The notes under the pieces are model-generated. The model had not been told where the DNA came from and searched no databases. It saw only the letters and a program-made list of their open reading frames with translations. A DNA stretch of 33,769 bases. Source: Prorocentrum cordatum. Lineage: Eukaryota; Sar; Dinophyceae; Prorocentrales; Prorocentraceae. The stretch lies in contig CAUYUJ010019897.1 of the NCBI GenBank assembly GCA_963575745.1, forward strand, positions 134,910-168,678, read 5' to 3'. The position numbers were made by a program, and so were the translations under genes. Shown here one piece after another: positions 1 to 9,079 of the stretch. Every line of letters begins with the position of its first letter. Positions within the stretch are counted from its first letter, which is position 1.

Positions 1-152
1 AGTCGCAGGCGAGAGCGGCGGCATTTTCGTCGTGCTCCACGCGCCGGTCCAGCTGCCCGGACCCGTGAGGCCGGCCACGCGTGCTCACCTCTCCCCCGCG
101 CAGCGCTGGCCGTGGAGCGGCGAGTTGCCACGACGCTTGGCGTCCACTCCTC

Positions 153-232
153 ACTCCTCCTCCTCCTCCTCCTCCTCCTCCTCCTCCTCCTCCTCCTCCT
201 CCTCCTGCTCCTCCTCCTCCTCCTCCTCCTCC
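153..232. repeat. (CTC)n trinucleotide array
   Basis: Nearly pure CTC/CCT repeat with one interruption. It is the first of more than a dozen such arrays in this window, present in both orientations. Confidence 0.9.
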
Positions 233-424
233 AGGGTGTTTCTTGGCGTGGGCCTCCACTGCACCTGGCCCACAGACGGCCCACAGGAGGCTTCCCCGCC
301 CTGTCGATGGGGCGGCGCACGATCCCCTCCTCCTCTCGCCAGCCGAGGAGTCCTCCGCTCATTCTTCAATCGAGCCTCGGCCAGAAGCTCGGCGCCAGGA
401 GGAGGAGGGTGAGGGATAGGAGCA

Positions 425-541
425 GCAGGAGGAGGAGGAGGAGGAGGAGGAGGAGGAGGAGGAGGAGGAGGAAGGGATGAGGAGGATGAGGAGGAGGAGG
501 AGGAGGAGGAGGAGGAGGAGGAGGAGGAAGGGAGGAGGAGG
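425..541. repeat. (GGA)n trinucleotide array
   Basis: Nearly pure GGA/GAG repeat interrupted by a short GGATGA stretch around 474-491. It is in the opposite orientation to the CTC array at 153-232. Confidence 0.9.
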
Positions 542-652
542 GATGTAGTAACGGATGAGGAGTAGGGGAGGAGGATGGGGCACGAATGGCGGGGGGGATG
601 AGCAGTGGGAAGGAGGCTCGTGATGCTGTGATGGTTTGGCCGGACGCGCCAG

Positions 653-721
653 GTCATCAAGCAGGTGCCGAGGGTCGAGGTCCGAGAGGTTGTCAAGGAT
701 GTGCCTGTCTACCAGACCCAG
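653..721 (+). CDS. Alveolin (IMC-type) exon, partial gene
   Basis: The 23 codons read VIKQVPRVEVREVVKDVPVY followed by QTQ. This is the charged, Val-Pro-rich repeat typical of alveolins, the proteins of the cortical membrane skeleton under the alveolar sacs in dinoflagellates, ciliates and apicomplexans. A 3' splice site (GCGCCAG) lies directly before the first codon. The 5' splice site is unclear: a GA donor at 715 or 721 is possible. The following sequence turns into Ser-rich CTC repeat, so coding cannot run far. Two similar segments lie downstream at 3894 and 6716 on the same strand and are probably exons of the same gene. Start codon, further exons and stop were not found. The family call rests on repeat character, not on a full domain. 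Confidence 0.65.
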
Positions 722-723
722 AC

Positions 724-1080
724 GGCCTCCTCCTCAGCGTCCTCCTCGTCCTTCTTCTCTCCCCCCTGCATCTCCCTCTCGGCCCCTGGCGCTGGCATGA
801 GGTCGAGCCTTGTCCGAACTGGACCTGCCACCTCTGGGTTCGTCCGCTTGGTGGTGGCGCAACGGCCCGCACGCCCCCTCTCCACCTCCCTTCCAGATTC
901 TGCCATTCCTGCTGCTGCGTCACTCCGTCCCTGTCTTCATCCTCCCCCCCTTCCTGCTTTCTCCTCCCGTTGCCTTCCTCCCCGCTCCTGCTTCTCCCCT
1001 CCCGTCCTCCTCTGTAGCCTCTTCCTACTCCCGGCCACCTCCTCTGCCTCATGCCCCTGTTGCTGCTCTTGCTGATGCTG
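724..1080. repeat. Pyrimidine-rich degenerate CTC tract
   Basis: Imperfect CTC/CTTC/CCT-rich sequence following the alveolin exon, with no gene recognised. It looks like a decayed trinucleotide array inside an intron. Confidence 0.55.
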
Positions 1081-1369
1081 TTGCTCCTGCAGCTGCTTTT
1101 GCCTCCAGCGTCGCGCAGTACGCGGCGGCCACCTCGTCCGGCCAACACCGCTGCCCAGAGTACCTGAAAGCTGGCCGCCCGAACCCATCGCATGATGTTG
1201 TCGTGCTCTCGAAGTTTGATCGGCACTCGAAGAAAGACTGCATACTGTGGGGGGCCATGCCAAGAAACACCCTGTTTGCCTCCAGGGTGCCCTGGGTTTC
1301 TTGTGCTTCGATGGTTTCGCCATGGAAAGCGCGACGCTCCCACACCAAAAAACCACGGACGTCCTCAGG

Positions 1370-1766
1370 CCAGCCACAACTGGGGGAGCTGTGGTCCTTA
1401 CCCCCATGGGGACCCATCGATTCCGACACCCCTCTCGAGAGATCGTCGATGCGATGGGTTCCCCCAGGGGGGGTGAGGACCTTTGTGGGCCCCGGAAACG
1501 GCAGGGCCTTTTTTTCACCGCTTTCAAAAAAAAAGTGTCCCTTAAAAATGGAAACGGCAAAAAAAACAGCGACCGGAAACGGCAAAAAAACGGCTCCAGG
1601 AGTGGAACCGGAGCCGGAACCGGTCAAAAAACGGCGACGGAACCGGTAAAAAAACGGCGTTGGAACCGGCAACAAAAACAGCAAAACGGAACCGGTAAAA
1701 GAACGGCCCTGTCGTTTCCAGGGCCCACTACGGTGAGGACCGCAGCTCCCCCAGTCATGGCTGGTC
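1370..1766. repeat. Palindromic element interrupted by a 250-bp MITE
   Basis: The left arm (about 1370-1405) reads CCAGCCACAACTGGGGGAGC onward through GTGGTCCTTACCCCC. Its reverse complement is found on the right as GGGGGTGAGGACC (to 1481) and, after the inserted element, GCAGCTCCCCCAGTCATGGC (1742 onward). Removing 1482-1731 and one 10-bp duplication restores a continuous right arm. The inner arms also pair around 1409-1460 (GACCCATCG / CGATGGGTT). Confidence 0.7.
1482..1731 (-). mobile_element. 250-bp MITE, family A copy 1, 10-bp target duplication
   Basis: The ends are inverted repeats: TTTGTGGGCCCCGGAAACGG on the left, and GGGCCCAC with its upstream CCTGTCGTTTCCA on the right. The interior consists of AACGGC/AACCGG motifs and A-tracts. 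The element is flanked by GGTGAGGACC at 1472-1481 and 1732-1741. The intact left arm of the host palindrome shows one copy of the matching sequence, giving an empty-site comparison. A second 250-bp copy in inverse orientation lies at 4004-4253. A 9-11 bp duplication fits Mutator-like transposition, which is an inference. No transposase is encoded. Confidence 0.85.
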
Positions 1767-2112
1767 GGCGTCCTGGGGTCTCCGGGCTGGGCTTCCCGTG
1801 GAAGGTCTCTTGTGCACGGGCCGCCACTGGTACAGTCGGGGCCCTGAAGAAGGAACCCTTTTCGTTGAGGAGGGGCTCCGTGTTCCTTAATCGTGTCGCA
1901 GTTTGCCTTGGGTTGTCCTCAGGCTTTCGATGGGAGATCGAAGCTTAACTTGTGGAAAAAAGGGGCCTCGTTCCTTATTTTGGGTTCCTCAGGTCAGCGC
2001 CCCGACTGTAAGCATGAGCTCCTGGTGCGCCGCACGGTGTTCTCGGACCGGCGCGCCGGGCCCCCCCTTGGCGACGCCGCCGGCGCCAGGGGGGCTTTCA
2101 GCGCAGATCCAG

Positions 2113-2285
2113 GACATCCTTCGGGAGGGAAAGAAGCACACAGGCACAAGTAATCGTCGACTCCCAGAAAAAATATGGGAAAATGTGGGAAGTGGGGGGG
2201 GGAGACAAAAACCCGGAAAGCATTGGAAAATGTGGGGGGATCCTTCTGTTTGTGTGTATTTATTTGTGTGTCCCAGTTCCCCTTC
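2113..2285. repeat. Dispersed direct repeat, copy 1 (GGGAAAATATGGG type)
   Basis: The stretch from GACATCCTTCGGGAGGG through AATCGTCGA, GGGAAAATGTGGGAAGTGGG and GTGTGTATTTATTTGTGTGT is closely matched in the same order at 5321-5490. In both places a GC-rich segment related to family C lies directly upstream (about 2037-2112 here). Confidence 0.75.
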
Positions 2286-2345
2286 AATCCTCGCGGTTGC
2301 CGGAAGGCTTCTGCTCATGCTGTTGCGTCTTCTTCTGCATCTGCT

Positions 2346-2504
2346 CAAGTCGGGCGTGGCCCTCTGCAGGAGGAATCTTCGAAGATTGTCAAAAAATAGT
2401 CCGGGGACGATTGTTGGAGCATTTGTTTTGATTATTCTTGAGCATGCTTTGACTACGGTCTGTTTTTCGTCCAAAATCTGCCTGTAGGGGGACATGCCCG
2501 ACCT
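2346..2504. mobile_element. MITE, family B copy 1
   Basis: The left end AGTCGGGCGTGGCCCTCTGC and the right end GTAGGGGGACATGCCCGACC are inverted repeats around an AT-rich core. The family is shared with 9302-9464, and a single arm lies at 20760-20790. No clear target duplication is seen at this copy. Confidence 0.75.
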
Positions 2505-3893
2505 TCGATTTTGCGCTTCGGAGACGGCTGTCAGATTTGTGCCCAGAGTGGGCCACGGCACGAGTAGCCAGGACGAGTGCAGCTGGGGCCAGCACCCACG
2601 GGGATCGTGCTAACTGGGCCAGCCAATCCCCTCCGGATCCTCTGATTAGCGAGGACGTGGGAGCAATTCGGACCCGACCCCCCCGCCTTCCCCTCCCTCC
2701 ACCCCTGACCCGGGTTTGGGAGCTTGTGTGGCCAGCTGGGATTCGCGACGTGTCCTGGATGACCTCTGTGAGCGCTGACCCGGGTGAGCGCGTCCCCCGA
2801 TGCAGACCGATCTTCATCTCCTCGTGGGTCCTGCACACCCAGAGGATGCCGGCTTCAGTGACCAGGGGAATCGGCGCCAGTCTAGAATTGTTGCCAATGG
2901 GAGACTTGCCATCGCCGTTGTCGTTCGTGCTGCGAACGCTACTCGGGTATACTGCTCATGAGGCGCCCGTCAAGAAAGAGGGAGGGCCAGCGAACACGCA
3001 CATTCCGGAGGCCGCCACTAGGCAATCAAATACCAAAATTTCGTTCCTCCTCCTCCTCCTCCTCCTCCTCCTCCTCCCTCCTCCTTCTCCCCCTCCTCCT
3101 CCTCCCCCTCCTCCTTCTCCCCCTCCCCTCCTCCTCCTCCTTCTCCTCCTCCTCCTCCTCCTCCTCCTCCTCCTCCAAAGTGAAGAGCGCTGCAGCTGCC
3201 GACCCAGCACCGCTGGAGACTCGGCCTCGAGCGCAGCCCGTGCCCTTCTGCGGCGCTGGTCGTCTCCCGTTGCTCCCGCCGCTGCCGTCAGTCTTCTTCT
3301 CGGCCGTGTGCGGGCGATTCGGAGACACGCGTCTCGCCCAGAGTATTGTCACTGCTCCTCATCATCATCCTCCTCCTCCTCGCGAGTCGGCGGCTGCCCC
3401 CCTTGGGCGAGCGGGATCCTCCTCCTCCTCCTCCTCCTCCTCCTCCTCCTCCTCCTCCGCATTCTCCTCCTCTTCCTCCTTCCACCCACCGGCTCGAAGC
3501 ACAGATTTAGTGCAGCAAGTTTCAGCGCAGTTTGCCTCCCCCCCCATCCCGCCCTGGACCCCCTAGGACAACATGTGCAAACCCCCAAGATGCACCCAGA
3601 ACCTCCTTCTCCTTCTCTCCTTCTCTCATCCTCCCCATGCTTCCATGATCCTCCTCTACCCCTCCTCCCCCCCCTCCTGCTCCTCCTTCCTCCTCCTGCT
3701 CGCCCTCCTTCTCCCCCCTCCCCCCTCCTGCTTCTCATCCAGCTCCTCCTGCTCCCGAGGCCTCTGGCCGTTCGCGCCCACGGCCCGACCCCGAGGGGCG
3801 GGGACGCGCGGGCGCAACAACAAAGCAGCAGAGCGAGGGGGGAGGCGAGCCGCGCGGCTCGCGAGGGCGAGCTGCTCCGCTGCAGCGGCCGAG
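2505..3893. other. Presumed alveolin intron with arrays
   Basis: No exon is recognised between the family B MITE and the next alveolin exon. The stretch holds GC-rich single-copy-looking DNA (2505-3045), CTC arrays at 3046-3177 and 3418-3485, and degenerate pyrimidine-rich DNA at 3600-3745. The long Leu/Pro/Ser ORF across it is an array translation. Confidence 0.5.
3046..3177. repeat. (CTC)n array
   Basis: CTC/CCT repeat with CCCCT interruptions. A second, shorter array of the same type lies at 3418-3485. Confidence 0.85.
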
Positions 3894-3938
3894 GTCGAGA
3901 AGATCGTGCAGGTGCCGCAGATCGTTGAGGTGGAGAAG
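3894..3938 (+). CDS. Alveolin (IMC-type) exon, partial gene
   Basis: Fifteen codons read VEKIVQVPQIVEVEK, the classic alveolin repeat. The segment is bounded by AG at 3892-3893 and by a GC-type 5' splice site (AAG then GCAAGC) at 3939. GC donors are accepted in dinoflagellates and recur in the VTC gene downstream. The segment is the same strand and type as 653-721 and 6716-6787. A 45-bp exon is very short, so its true ends and its link to the other segments remain inferred. Confidence 0.65.
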
Positions 3939-3963
3939 GCAAGCCCTGGGAGGGCAGGGCTTG

Positions 3964-4349
3964 GGCATCGCTCGGACGTGTGCATCTTCTCTCGGCGAAG
4001 ACCTTTTAGTGGGCCCTGGAAACGACAGGGCCGTTTTTTTACCGGTTCCGTTTTGCCGTTTTTGTTGCAGGTTCCGACGCCGTTGTTTCACAAATTCCGT
4101 CGCCGTTTTTTGACCGGTTCCGGCTCCGGTTCCAATCTTGGAGCCGTTTTTCCGCCGTGTCCGGTCGCCGTTTTTTTTTGCCGTTTCCATTTTCAAGGGG
4201 CATTTTTTTGGAAACGGTGAAAAAACGGCCCTGCCGTTTCCGGGGCCCACAGAGGCGAAGACCATCGAAGAGCATCCTCGAGCATCGCGCAACAACAGAA
4301 CGCACGAGCACGAAACACGCACAGGGGAATGGACGTCCGAGCGATGGCC
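3964..4349. repeat. TIR element, family D copy 1, with MITE inserted
   Basis: The left end GGCATCGCTCGGACGTGTG and the right end GGACGTCCGAGCGATGGCC are inverted repeats. The interior matches the copy at 13620-13743 (ATCATCGARGAGCATCCT, then AACGCACAGGG). The family A MITE at 4004-4253 interrupts it. Confidence 0.75.
4004..4253 (+). mobile_element. 250-bp MITE, family A copy 2, 10-bp target duplication
   Basis: It is inverse in orientation to the copy at 1482-1731, with the same length and order of motifs. The ends are TTTTAGTGGGCCCTGGAAAC and CGTTTCCGGGGCCCACAGA. It is flanked by GGCGAAGACC at 3994-4003 and 4254-4263. The uninterrupted family D copy at 13620-13743 shows the site without an insert. 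The target resembles that of copy 1 (GGYGARGACC). Confidence 0.87.
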
Positions 4350-4555
4350 AGGCGTGTGGGGTGGGGGGAGGGAGGAGGCGGAGGAGGTGGAGGACCGGTG
4401 TAAGCCCAAGGCGCGTCACCGTTGCTACAAGAAACCCACCCTCCGAGTTCCCTTCTTCACAGGCCCCTACCAGAATTCAGTTTCCTTTCGGGAAATGCCC
4501 CATGGGAAGACAACCGTCTGTGCGTCCTGGCAGTCCTAAACGCCTGAACGCCATC

Positions 4556-4925
4556 CCTAGGACTTCAGCCCTGCGAACTCTTCAAGCTGTTGCAAACTTT
4601 CAACAGGAATGCGCGGAGAGCCACATGCTGAAGAGGAACCGCTCTCCACCTGTCAAGCTTTGGGGAACTTTGAGACGAATGTGCGCGGCGCTCAAGCGAG
4701 AGCCACATCTCGAGAAGGAACCGAGCTCCAGCCGTGAAGTTGCTGCAACCTCTAAGGGCGAAGGTGCTCGGCGCGTAGGCGAGAACCACATCTCGAAACG
4801 GGGCCGCCTCCATCCGTGAAGTGCTGCGAGCTGCAAAGATGAACGTTCGCGGCGCTGAGGCGAGAGCCACACCTTGACAACGGCCCGCGCTTCAGCCGTG
4901 AAAGTGTTGCAGCCGTCAAGCTGCA
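4556..4925. repeat. About 80-bp tandem minisatellite, 4-5 diverged units
   Basis: Units share CGCGGCGCT-AGGCGAGAGCC, then ACATCTCGA, CCGTGAAGT and GCTGCAA. They recur near 4609, 4681, 4765 and 4847. No coding sense is apparent. Confidence 0.75.
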
Positions 4926-5022
4926 GTATCCGAAATGGTGAGGAAGTCTCGGGCGAAATGCCCGGCCTGCCCTACCGACACGTTTGAGGGTGCGACAGGG
5001 AGATGTCGTTTATTTGCAGAAG

Positions 5023-5140
5023 GGATGGAGGAGAAGGAGGAGGAAGAAGGAGGAGGAGGAGCAGGAGAAGAGAAGGAAGAGGAAGGGGAGGAGGAGGAGG
5101 AGGAGGAGGAGGAGGAGGAGGAGGAGGAGGAGGAGGAGGG
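5023..5140. repeat. (GGA)n array
   Basis: GGA repeat with AAG interruptions at the left and a pure stretch at 5089-5140. Confidence 0.9.
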
Positions 5141-5320
5141 GTGGCAAGGCTTCGAGCTCCGCACGGACAGCCCCACCAGGCAGTCCTGGCTGGTCCCGAC
5201 AGGCCCCCCCCCGAGTAGTCCAGGGCGGTCTTCACCCCCCTGGCGCCGCCTCTGGCGGCGCCCCTGGGGCGTTCTGCGCCCCGTGGCTGGGGGCTGGGGG
5301 GGTGAGACCGCCCAGGACTT

Positions 5321-5490
5321 CCTTCAGGAGGGGAAAAAAACACACAGACACAATTAATCGTCGATCCCTGGGAAAATATGGGAAAATATGGGAAGTGGGG
5401 GGGAAGACAAACACCCAGAACGTATGGGAAAATATGGGGACTCCTGTTATTTGTGTGCATTTATCTGTGTGTCCCAGGGCTCCTTCATAC
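5321..5490. repeat. Dispersed direct repeat, copy 2 (GGGAAAATATGGG type)
   Basis: It matches 2113-2285 along its length, including AATCGTCGA, two GGGAAAATATGGG motifs and TGTGTGCATTTATCTGTGTG. A GC-rich imperfect palindrome (about 5170-5320) lies directly upstream, as at copy 1. Confidence 0.75.
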
Positions 5491-5566
5491 TTGGGGGTCT
5501 GTTGAGGCCAGCCAGACTGTATCTCCGGGGGCTGTCATTGCGCAGCCCGAAGCTGCATCGGAGGCG

Positions 5567-5605
5567 GACGAGGAGGAGGAGGAGGAGGAGGAGGCGGAGG
5601 AGAAA
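5567..5605. repeat. Short (GGA)n array
   Basis: About 13 GAG/GGA units. Confidence 0.8.
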
Positions 5606-5629
5606 GGTTGGAGGAGTCGAAGAAGAAAC

Positions 5630-5818
5630 AGCCACATAACACACAAACTTTCGGAGATCCGCGCGGATTTCTTGCATCTGCGCTGAGCCCCCTGGCGGCT
5701 TCTCTTTCGCCGTTGTTGGCGCGCTCCGCGCGCCAGGGAGGGGGCCCCGGCGCCGATCCAAGAAATCCGCGCGGAGCTCCGATGGTTTATGTTTACGCAG
5801 TGTGTTCTTCTCCTAGAT
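5630..5818. mobile_element. GC-palindrome element, family C
   Basis: The arms around GGAGATCCGCGCGGATTTCT (left) and AAATCCGCGCGGAGCTCCGA (right) pair, and the outer GAAGAA ends are also inverted. The centre has GGCGCGCTCCGCGCGCCAGG, as in the copies at 8029-8228 and 17165-17290. Confidence 0.7.
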
Positions 5819-6050
5819 GAGGTGGGCCACAGCTTTGCACCGCTATCGTATGAACCCATTTCCTGTCCCGCGCTTCATGCGCCGCATACTGTTTTTTTGC
5901 GCGATTGCTGCGGCTGTTGCGCGCCTCACAATTTGCTCTGCTCGAGTGCGGACGCAACGACTGTGTGGCAAAAGCCCTGGCCAGGTAGAAATGAGCAGCG
6001 CGGGGACGGGAAGAATCAGGAGGGGGGGTTAAGACTGTTCCTGGGAGGAG

Positions 6051-6077
6051 TGAGAGGAGGAGGAGGAGGAGGAGGAG

Positions 6078-6131
<54 letters not shown>

Positions 6132-6182
6132 GAGGATGATGCTGATGATGATGCTGATGCTGATGCTGATGATGATGAGGAG
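6051..6182. repeat. GGA / GACGAG / GATGCT compound array
   Basis: GGA repeats pass into GAGGAC hexamers (6078-6128) and then GATGATGCT-type repeats (6133-6178). Confidence 0.85.
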
Positions 6183-6715
6183 AGGAGGACAAAGATGATG
6201 AGGAGGAACCATTTTAAAATAGTGATGAGGATGAGCAGCAGGATGATCTATTGGATGTTTGCAGGTTTGATGCAGGAATCGGGCAGGAATGTGTGTGCCC
6301 AAGACAGATGGCAGGACAATTAATTTGGAGAGCATGATTTGGGATCCTGGGCGAAGGACGAATCTCGAGCTGGGAGAGAACATGGCATCGCATTCTAGCA
6401 CAGTGCTTAGGTTTTAGGTTTGAGCTACTAATTATGCTTGCCAACGGGGGACACGACGTCGGCGGCAAGCGCAATGGCAAGGAAGGGGAGAAGGGTGAAG
6501 ATGCGAAGGAGGAGGAGGAGGAGGAAGAGGAGGAGCAGCGGAAGCCGAATGAGACAGACGAACCCGTTGATGAGGATGAGGACCCAGAGGACGAAGAGGA
6601 TTGTGAAGGACAGGGGCGCTCAGCAGGAGGCGGAGCAGGGAGCAAGCAGGAGGCGGAGCAGCCGACCGGAGACGCGGGGATAATCGGGGGCAGGCCCCCC
6701 TCGCGCTCCCGACAG
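6183..6715. other. Presumed alveolin intron
   Basis: No exon is recognised. 6240-6430 is AT-richer single-copy-looking DNA. From 6433 a purine-rich GAG-biased stretch is open in frame but has no recognisable domain. Confidence 0.4.
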
Positions 6716-6787
6716 GTCGTCCACGTGCCACAGGTGCAGGTGGTGGAGGTCATCAAGCAGGTCCCGGTGTACCAGGACATGGAGGAG
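6716..6787 (+). CDS. Alveolin (IMC-type) exon, partial gene
   Basis: The codons read VVHVPQVQVVEVIKQVPVYQ then DMEE, again an alveolin-type repeat. VIKQVPVYQ echoes VIKQVP and DVPVYQ of the segment at 653. A 3' splice site (CGACAG) lies directly before it. A GT 5' splice site (GAGGAG then GTCC) is at 6788, or a GA site after CAG at 6776. No downstream exon or stop codon of this gene was recognised, so its 3' end is open. Repeat-based family assignment only. Confidence 0.65.
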
Positions 6788-7654
6788 GTCCGGGAGGCGG
6801 GCCTCCTCCCCTCGCGCCCTCCTGCAGCGCGCGCGCGGAGAGGGAGAGGGGTCGGCCTGTGGCCGGAGCGCTGGCCATGCTGAGGGGCCTTGCAGCAGCA
6901 GTCCGCGCCTGTTTCAAGGCGAAGTAAAGCTGGGGGGCCTGCAGGTGCGAACGCCGTGCACCATTGGGACAGAACAGAAACTCGCGCCAGGGGAGACCAA
7001 TCAGACGCTCCTGCATAGACTGGAACTGCCGTGCGGTGGTGGTGGGCGGTAATGAAAGGTGAGGATTGTGGTTCTTTGTGCTCTCTAGTTTCTATCCGGT
7101 GCCTCGAACTCTGGAGTATTCGCTGTCTACTCCACGTGCTAGCTGCATTATGCGCTCTGCTGGATGCTCTGTACTGGCGGCTATGTACTGCCTGGTGCCG
7201 CCTGCTCTCTGCTCTGTGCCTCCCTGATCTCTTTACTCTCACGACTTCCTCCCCTCTACTCTCGTAAGTACCCTTCTCTCTGTCTCTGTCTCTCTCTCTC
7301 CCTTTCTCTGTCGCTCTCTCTCTCTCTCTCCGCTCTTTTACTTTCTCGATCTTCTATTTTGGGAATCAGGGAGCGCATCCACCCACTGTAGTTGGCGGGA
7401 AAGTGCCATTAAGACCCAGAATTAGGAAGCAGTTGTTTTGGCCAACTACGTCATATCTGCATATGTACGTTGGGAATCCAGGACATGGAATTGGCAGCAT
7501 GGGAACCATGTCGCCCTCGAGAATCGGGTCGACGTTTTCGCCAGATCCTTCGATCTCCGCGCGGGTTGATTGGGACAAGTTCGTGCGGACCCTTTCAGTG
7601 CAAGCATTGAGTGCGGAATGATATCAGCGCAGGTGTTTCCTTTGTTGGGGCAAG
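6788..7654. other. No gene seen; CT-rich tract
   Basis: GC-rich then mixed sequence with a CTCT microsatellite at about 7275-7342. No conserved protein segment was recognised on either strand. Confidence 0.5.
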
Positions 7655-7660
7655 TTTGCA

Positions 7661-7806
7661 CCAGGGCTGGACCTAAACGGTGTTTTGGCGATTTCGTGGG
7701 CCGTGTTCGTTTCGATTCCGTTTTGCGGTAAAGGCGGATTGAAGACAAAACGAGGGAAAACGAACACAAATCGAAAACGAAAAACACCGTTTAGGTTCAG
7801 CCCTGG
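7661..7806. mobile_element. 146-bp MITE with 6-bp target duplication
   Basis: The terminal inverted repeats are CCAGGGCTGGACCTAAACGG onward and the matching right end TTTAGGTTCAGCCCTGG (about 26 bp, one mismatch). TTTGCA flanks both sides, at 7655-7660 and 7807-7812. The interior is AACGAA/AAACGA-rich with no coding capacity. Confidence 0.88.
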
Positions 7807-8028
7807 TTTGCACTGTGTCAGTTGTAAGTGGCTATTGCGTTATGCTGCACGCTTGTCAAGATAACATCGTCGAGCTGCGGCCCGCGCAGACAAGACGAGT
7901 CTCATACCTCCCCTGGCGTAAGCACGAGGTCACCAATTTCAATGAGCGCGGGTTGCTACTCCTCCCTCCTCCCTCCTCACGTCTCCTCCGCTCCCCCCAA
8001 AGCAGAGCCGCCCCTCCCAGGGCCTCCA

Positions 8029-8228
8029 TAAAGGGAACAAAAAGTGACATAAACATAAAAACTCGGAGGTCCGCGCGGATTTCTCGGATCGGCGCTGGGG
8101 CCCCCCGGCGGCGCCTCCGACGCCGCCCCTGGCGCGCTCCGCGCGCCAGGGAGGGGGGTCCAGCGCCGATCCGAGAAAACCGCGCGGACCTCCGAGTTTT
8201 TATGTTTAGGTCGCTTTTTGTTCCCCTA
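8029..8228. mobile_element. 200-bp GC-palindrome element, family C, best copy
   Basis: Arms of about 66 bp (8032-8097 and 8160-8226) are nearly perfect inverted repeats. They run from GGGAACAAAAAGTGACATAA through CTCGGAGGTCCGCGCGGATT to GGATCGGCGCTGG. The centre holds GGCGCGCTCCGCGCGCCAGG. CTCCA lies on both sides (8024-8028, 8229-8233) and would be a 5-bp target duplication. Related copies are near 5630, 12800, 16195 and 17165, with decayed ones near 2037 and 5170. Confidence 0.85.
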
Positions 8229-8425
8229 CTCCAGGGGGCAAGATTCATGTCCATATCCAGTGCCTCTTGGACTTTGTTTTGAGCACCCCCGCACCACACC
8301 CCCCGCACCCCCCGCACCACACGCGGGCCCGAGCAGGACCCACTCCTCCTGGGGTGCCTGCCAGACGCGTGGAGCACTCGACCCCGCCTCCCCTCGGCGG
8401 GTGTCTGGCACGCCAAGAGCCGCCG

Positions 8426-8518
8426 CTCCTCCTCCTCCTCCTTCCTCCTCCTTCCTCCTCCTCCTCCTCCTCCTCCCTCCTCGCTCCTCCTCCTCCTCCT
8501 CCTCCTCCTCCTCCTCCT

Positions 8519-8549
<31 letters not shown>

Positions 8550-8635
8550 TCCTCCCCCTCCTCCTCCTCCTCCTCCTCCTCCTCCTCCTCTTCCTACTCC
8601 TCCTCCTCCTCATCCTCCTCCTCCTCCTCCTCCTC

Positions 8636-8662
<27 letters not shown>
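8426..8662. repeat. Long (CTC)n array
   Basis: About 235 bp of CTC/CCT repeat with a few CCCCT and TTCC interruptions. Confidence 0.9.
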
Positions 8663-8666
<4 letters not shown>

Positions 8667-8734
8667 TCTGGTGAGCCCAGCGCCCGCAGAAGGCACTCGT
8701 AAACCACCATCATCATTAATATGTCTGGGGGCCC

Positions 8735-8950
8735 ACTCCGATCGTTCCCATCCGATTCGATATCGTTTTCGGCTGGCCCGATCGGACTCGGATCCGATAT
8801 TCTGACGATCCGATGCGGCCGGATGCTCGCATGGCGCTGGCATGCATCTTGGCGCAGCTGATCCGATTCGATTCCCACTCCGCGCCGAGGCAGCCCGATC
8901 CGACGCATATTCCGACTCGATCCGATCTCGCGGTTCGATGCTGACTGATC
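8735..8950. repeat. GATCCGAT-rich degenerate repeat
   Basis: TCCGATTCGAT / GATCCGAT-like words recur about a dozen times in both orientations. No coding or element boundary could be set. Confidence 0.45.
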
Positions 8951-9079
8951 CTGTATGTTTGACCAGCTGGCCGGGAATGTGGTGGTGTACAGAGGCTTTC
9001 TGCGCATCCTTTGGCGTCGGCGTCGGGAAATCCAGAGCCGTCGCAACGTGCCACTGCCGCAAGTCTTGGAGCCCCCCTG

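Larger units (their letters stand above)
1..652. other. Non-coding region upstream of the first alveolin exon
   Basis: No gene is recognised here. The stretch holds a CTC array (about 153-232), a GGA array (about 425-541) and GC-rich sequence between them. The ORFs seen in it are translations of the trinucleotide arrays (poly-Ser, poly-Pro, poly-Leu, poly-Glu). It is probably an intron or 5' flank of the alveolin gene, because a 3' splice site ending CCAG lies at 649-652. Confidence 0.5.

Noticed and set aside
2-65. Possible exon end (GESGGIFVVLHAPVQLPGP before GTGAGG)
   Set aside because: A good GT donor and open frame, but no recognised family and no upstream sequence to support it.
32-696. 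Overlapping ORFs of poly-Ser, poly-Pro, poly-Leu and poly-Glu
   Set aside because: They are translations of CTC/GGA arrays in several frames on both strands. The same applies near 3000-3600, 5000, 8400, 10700-11500, 12300-12800, 14900-15500, 16300-16850 and 22440-23285.
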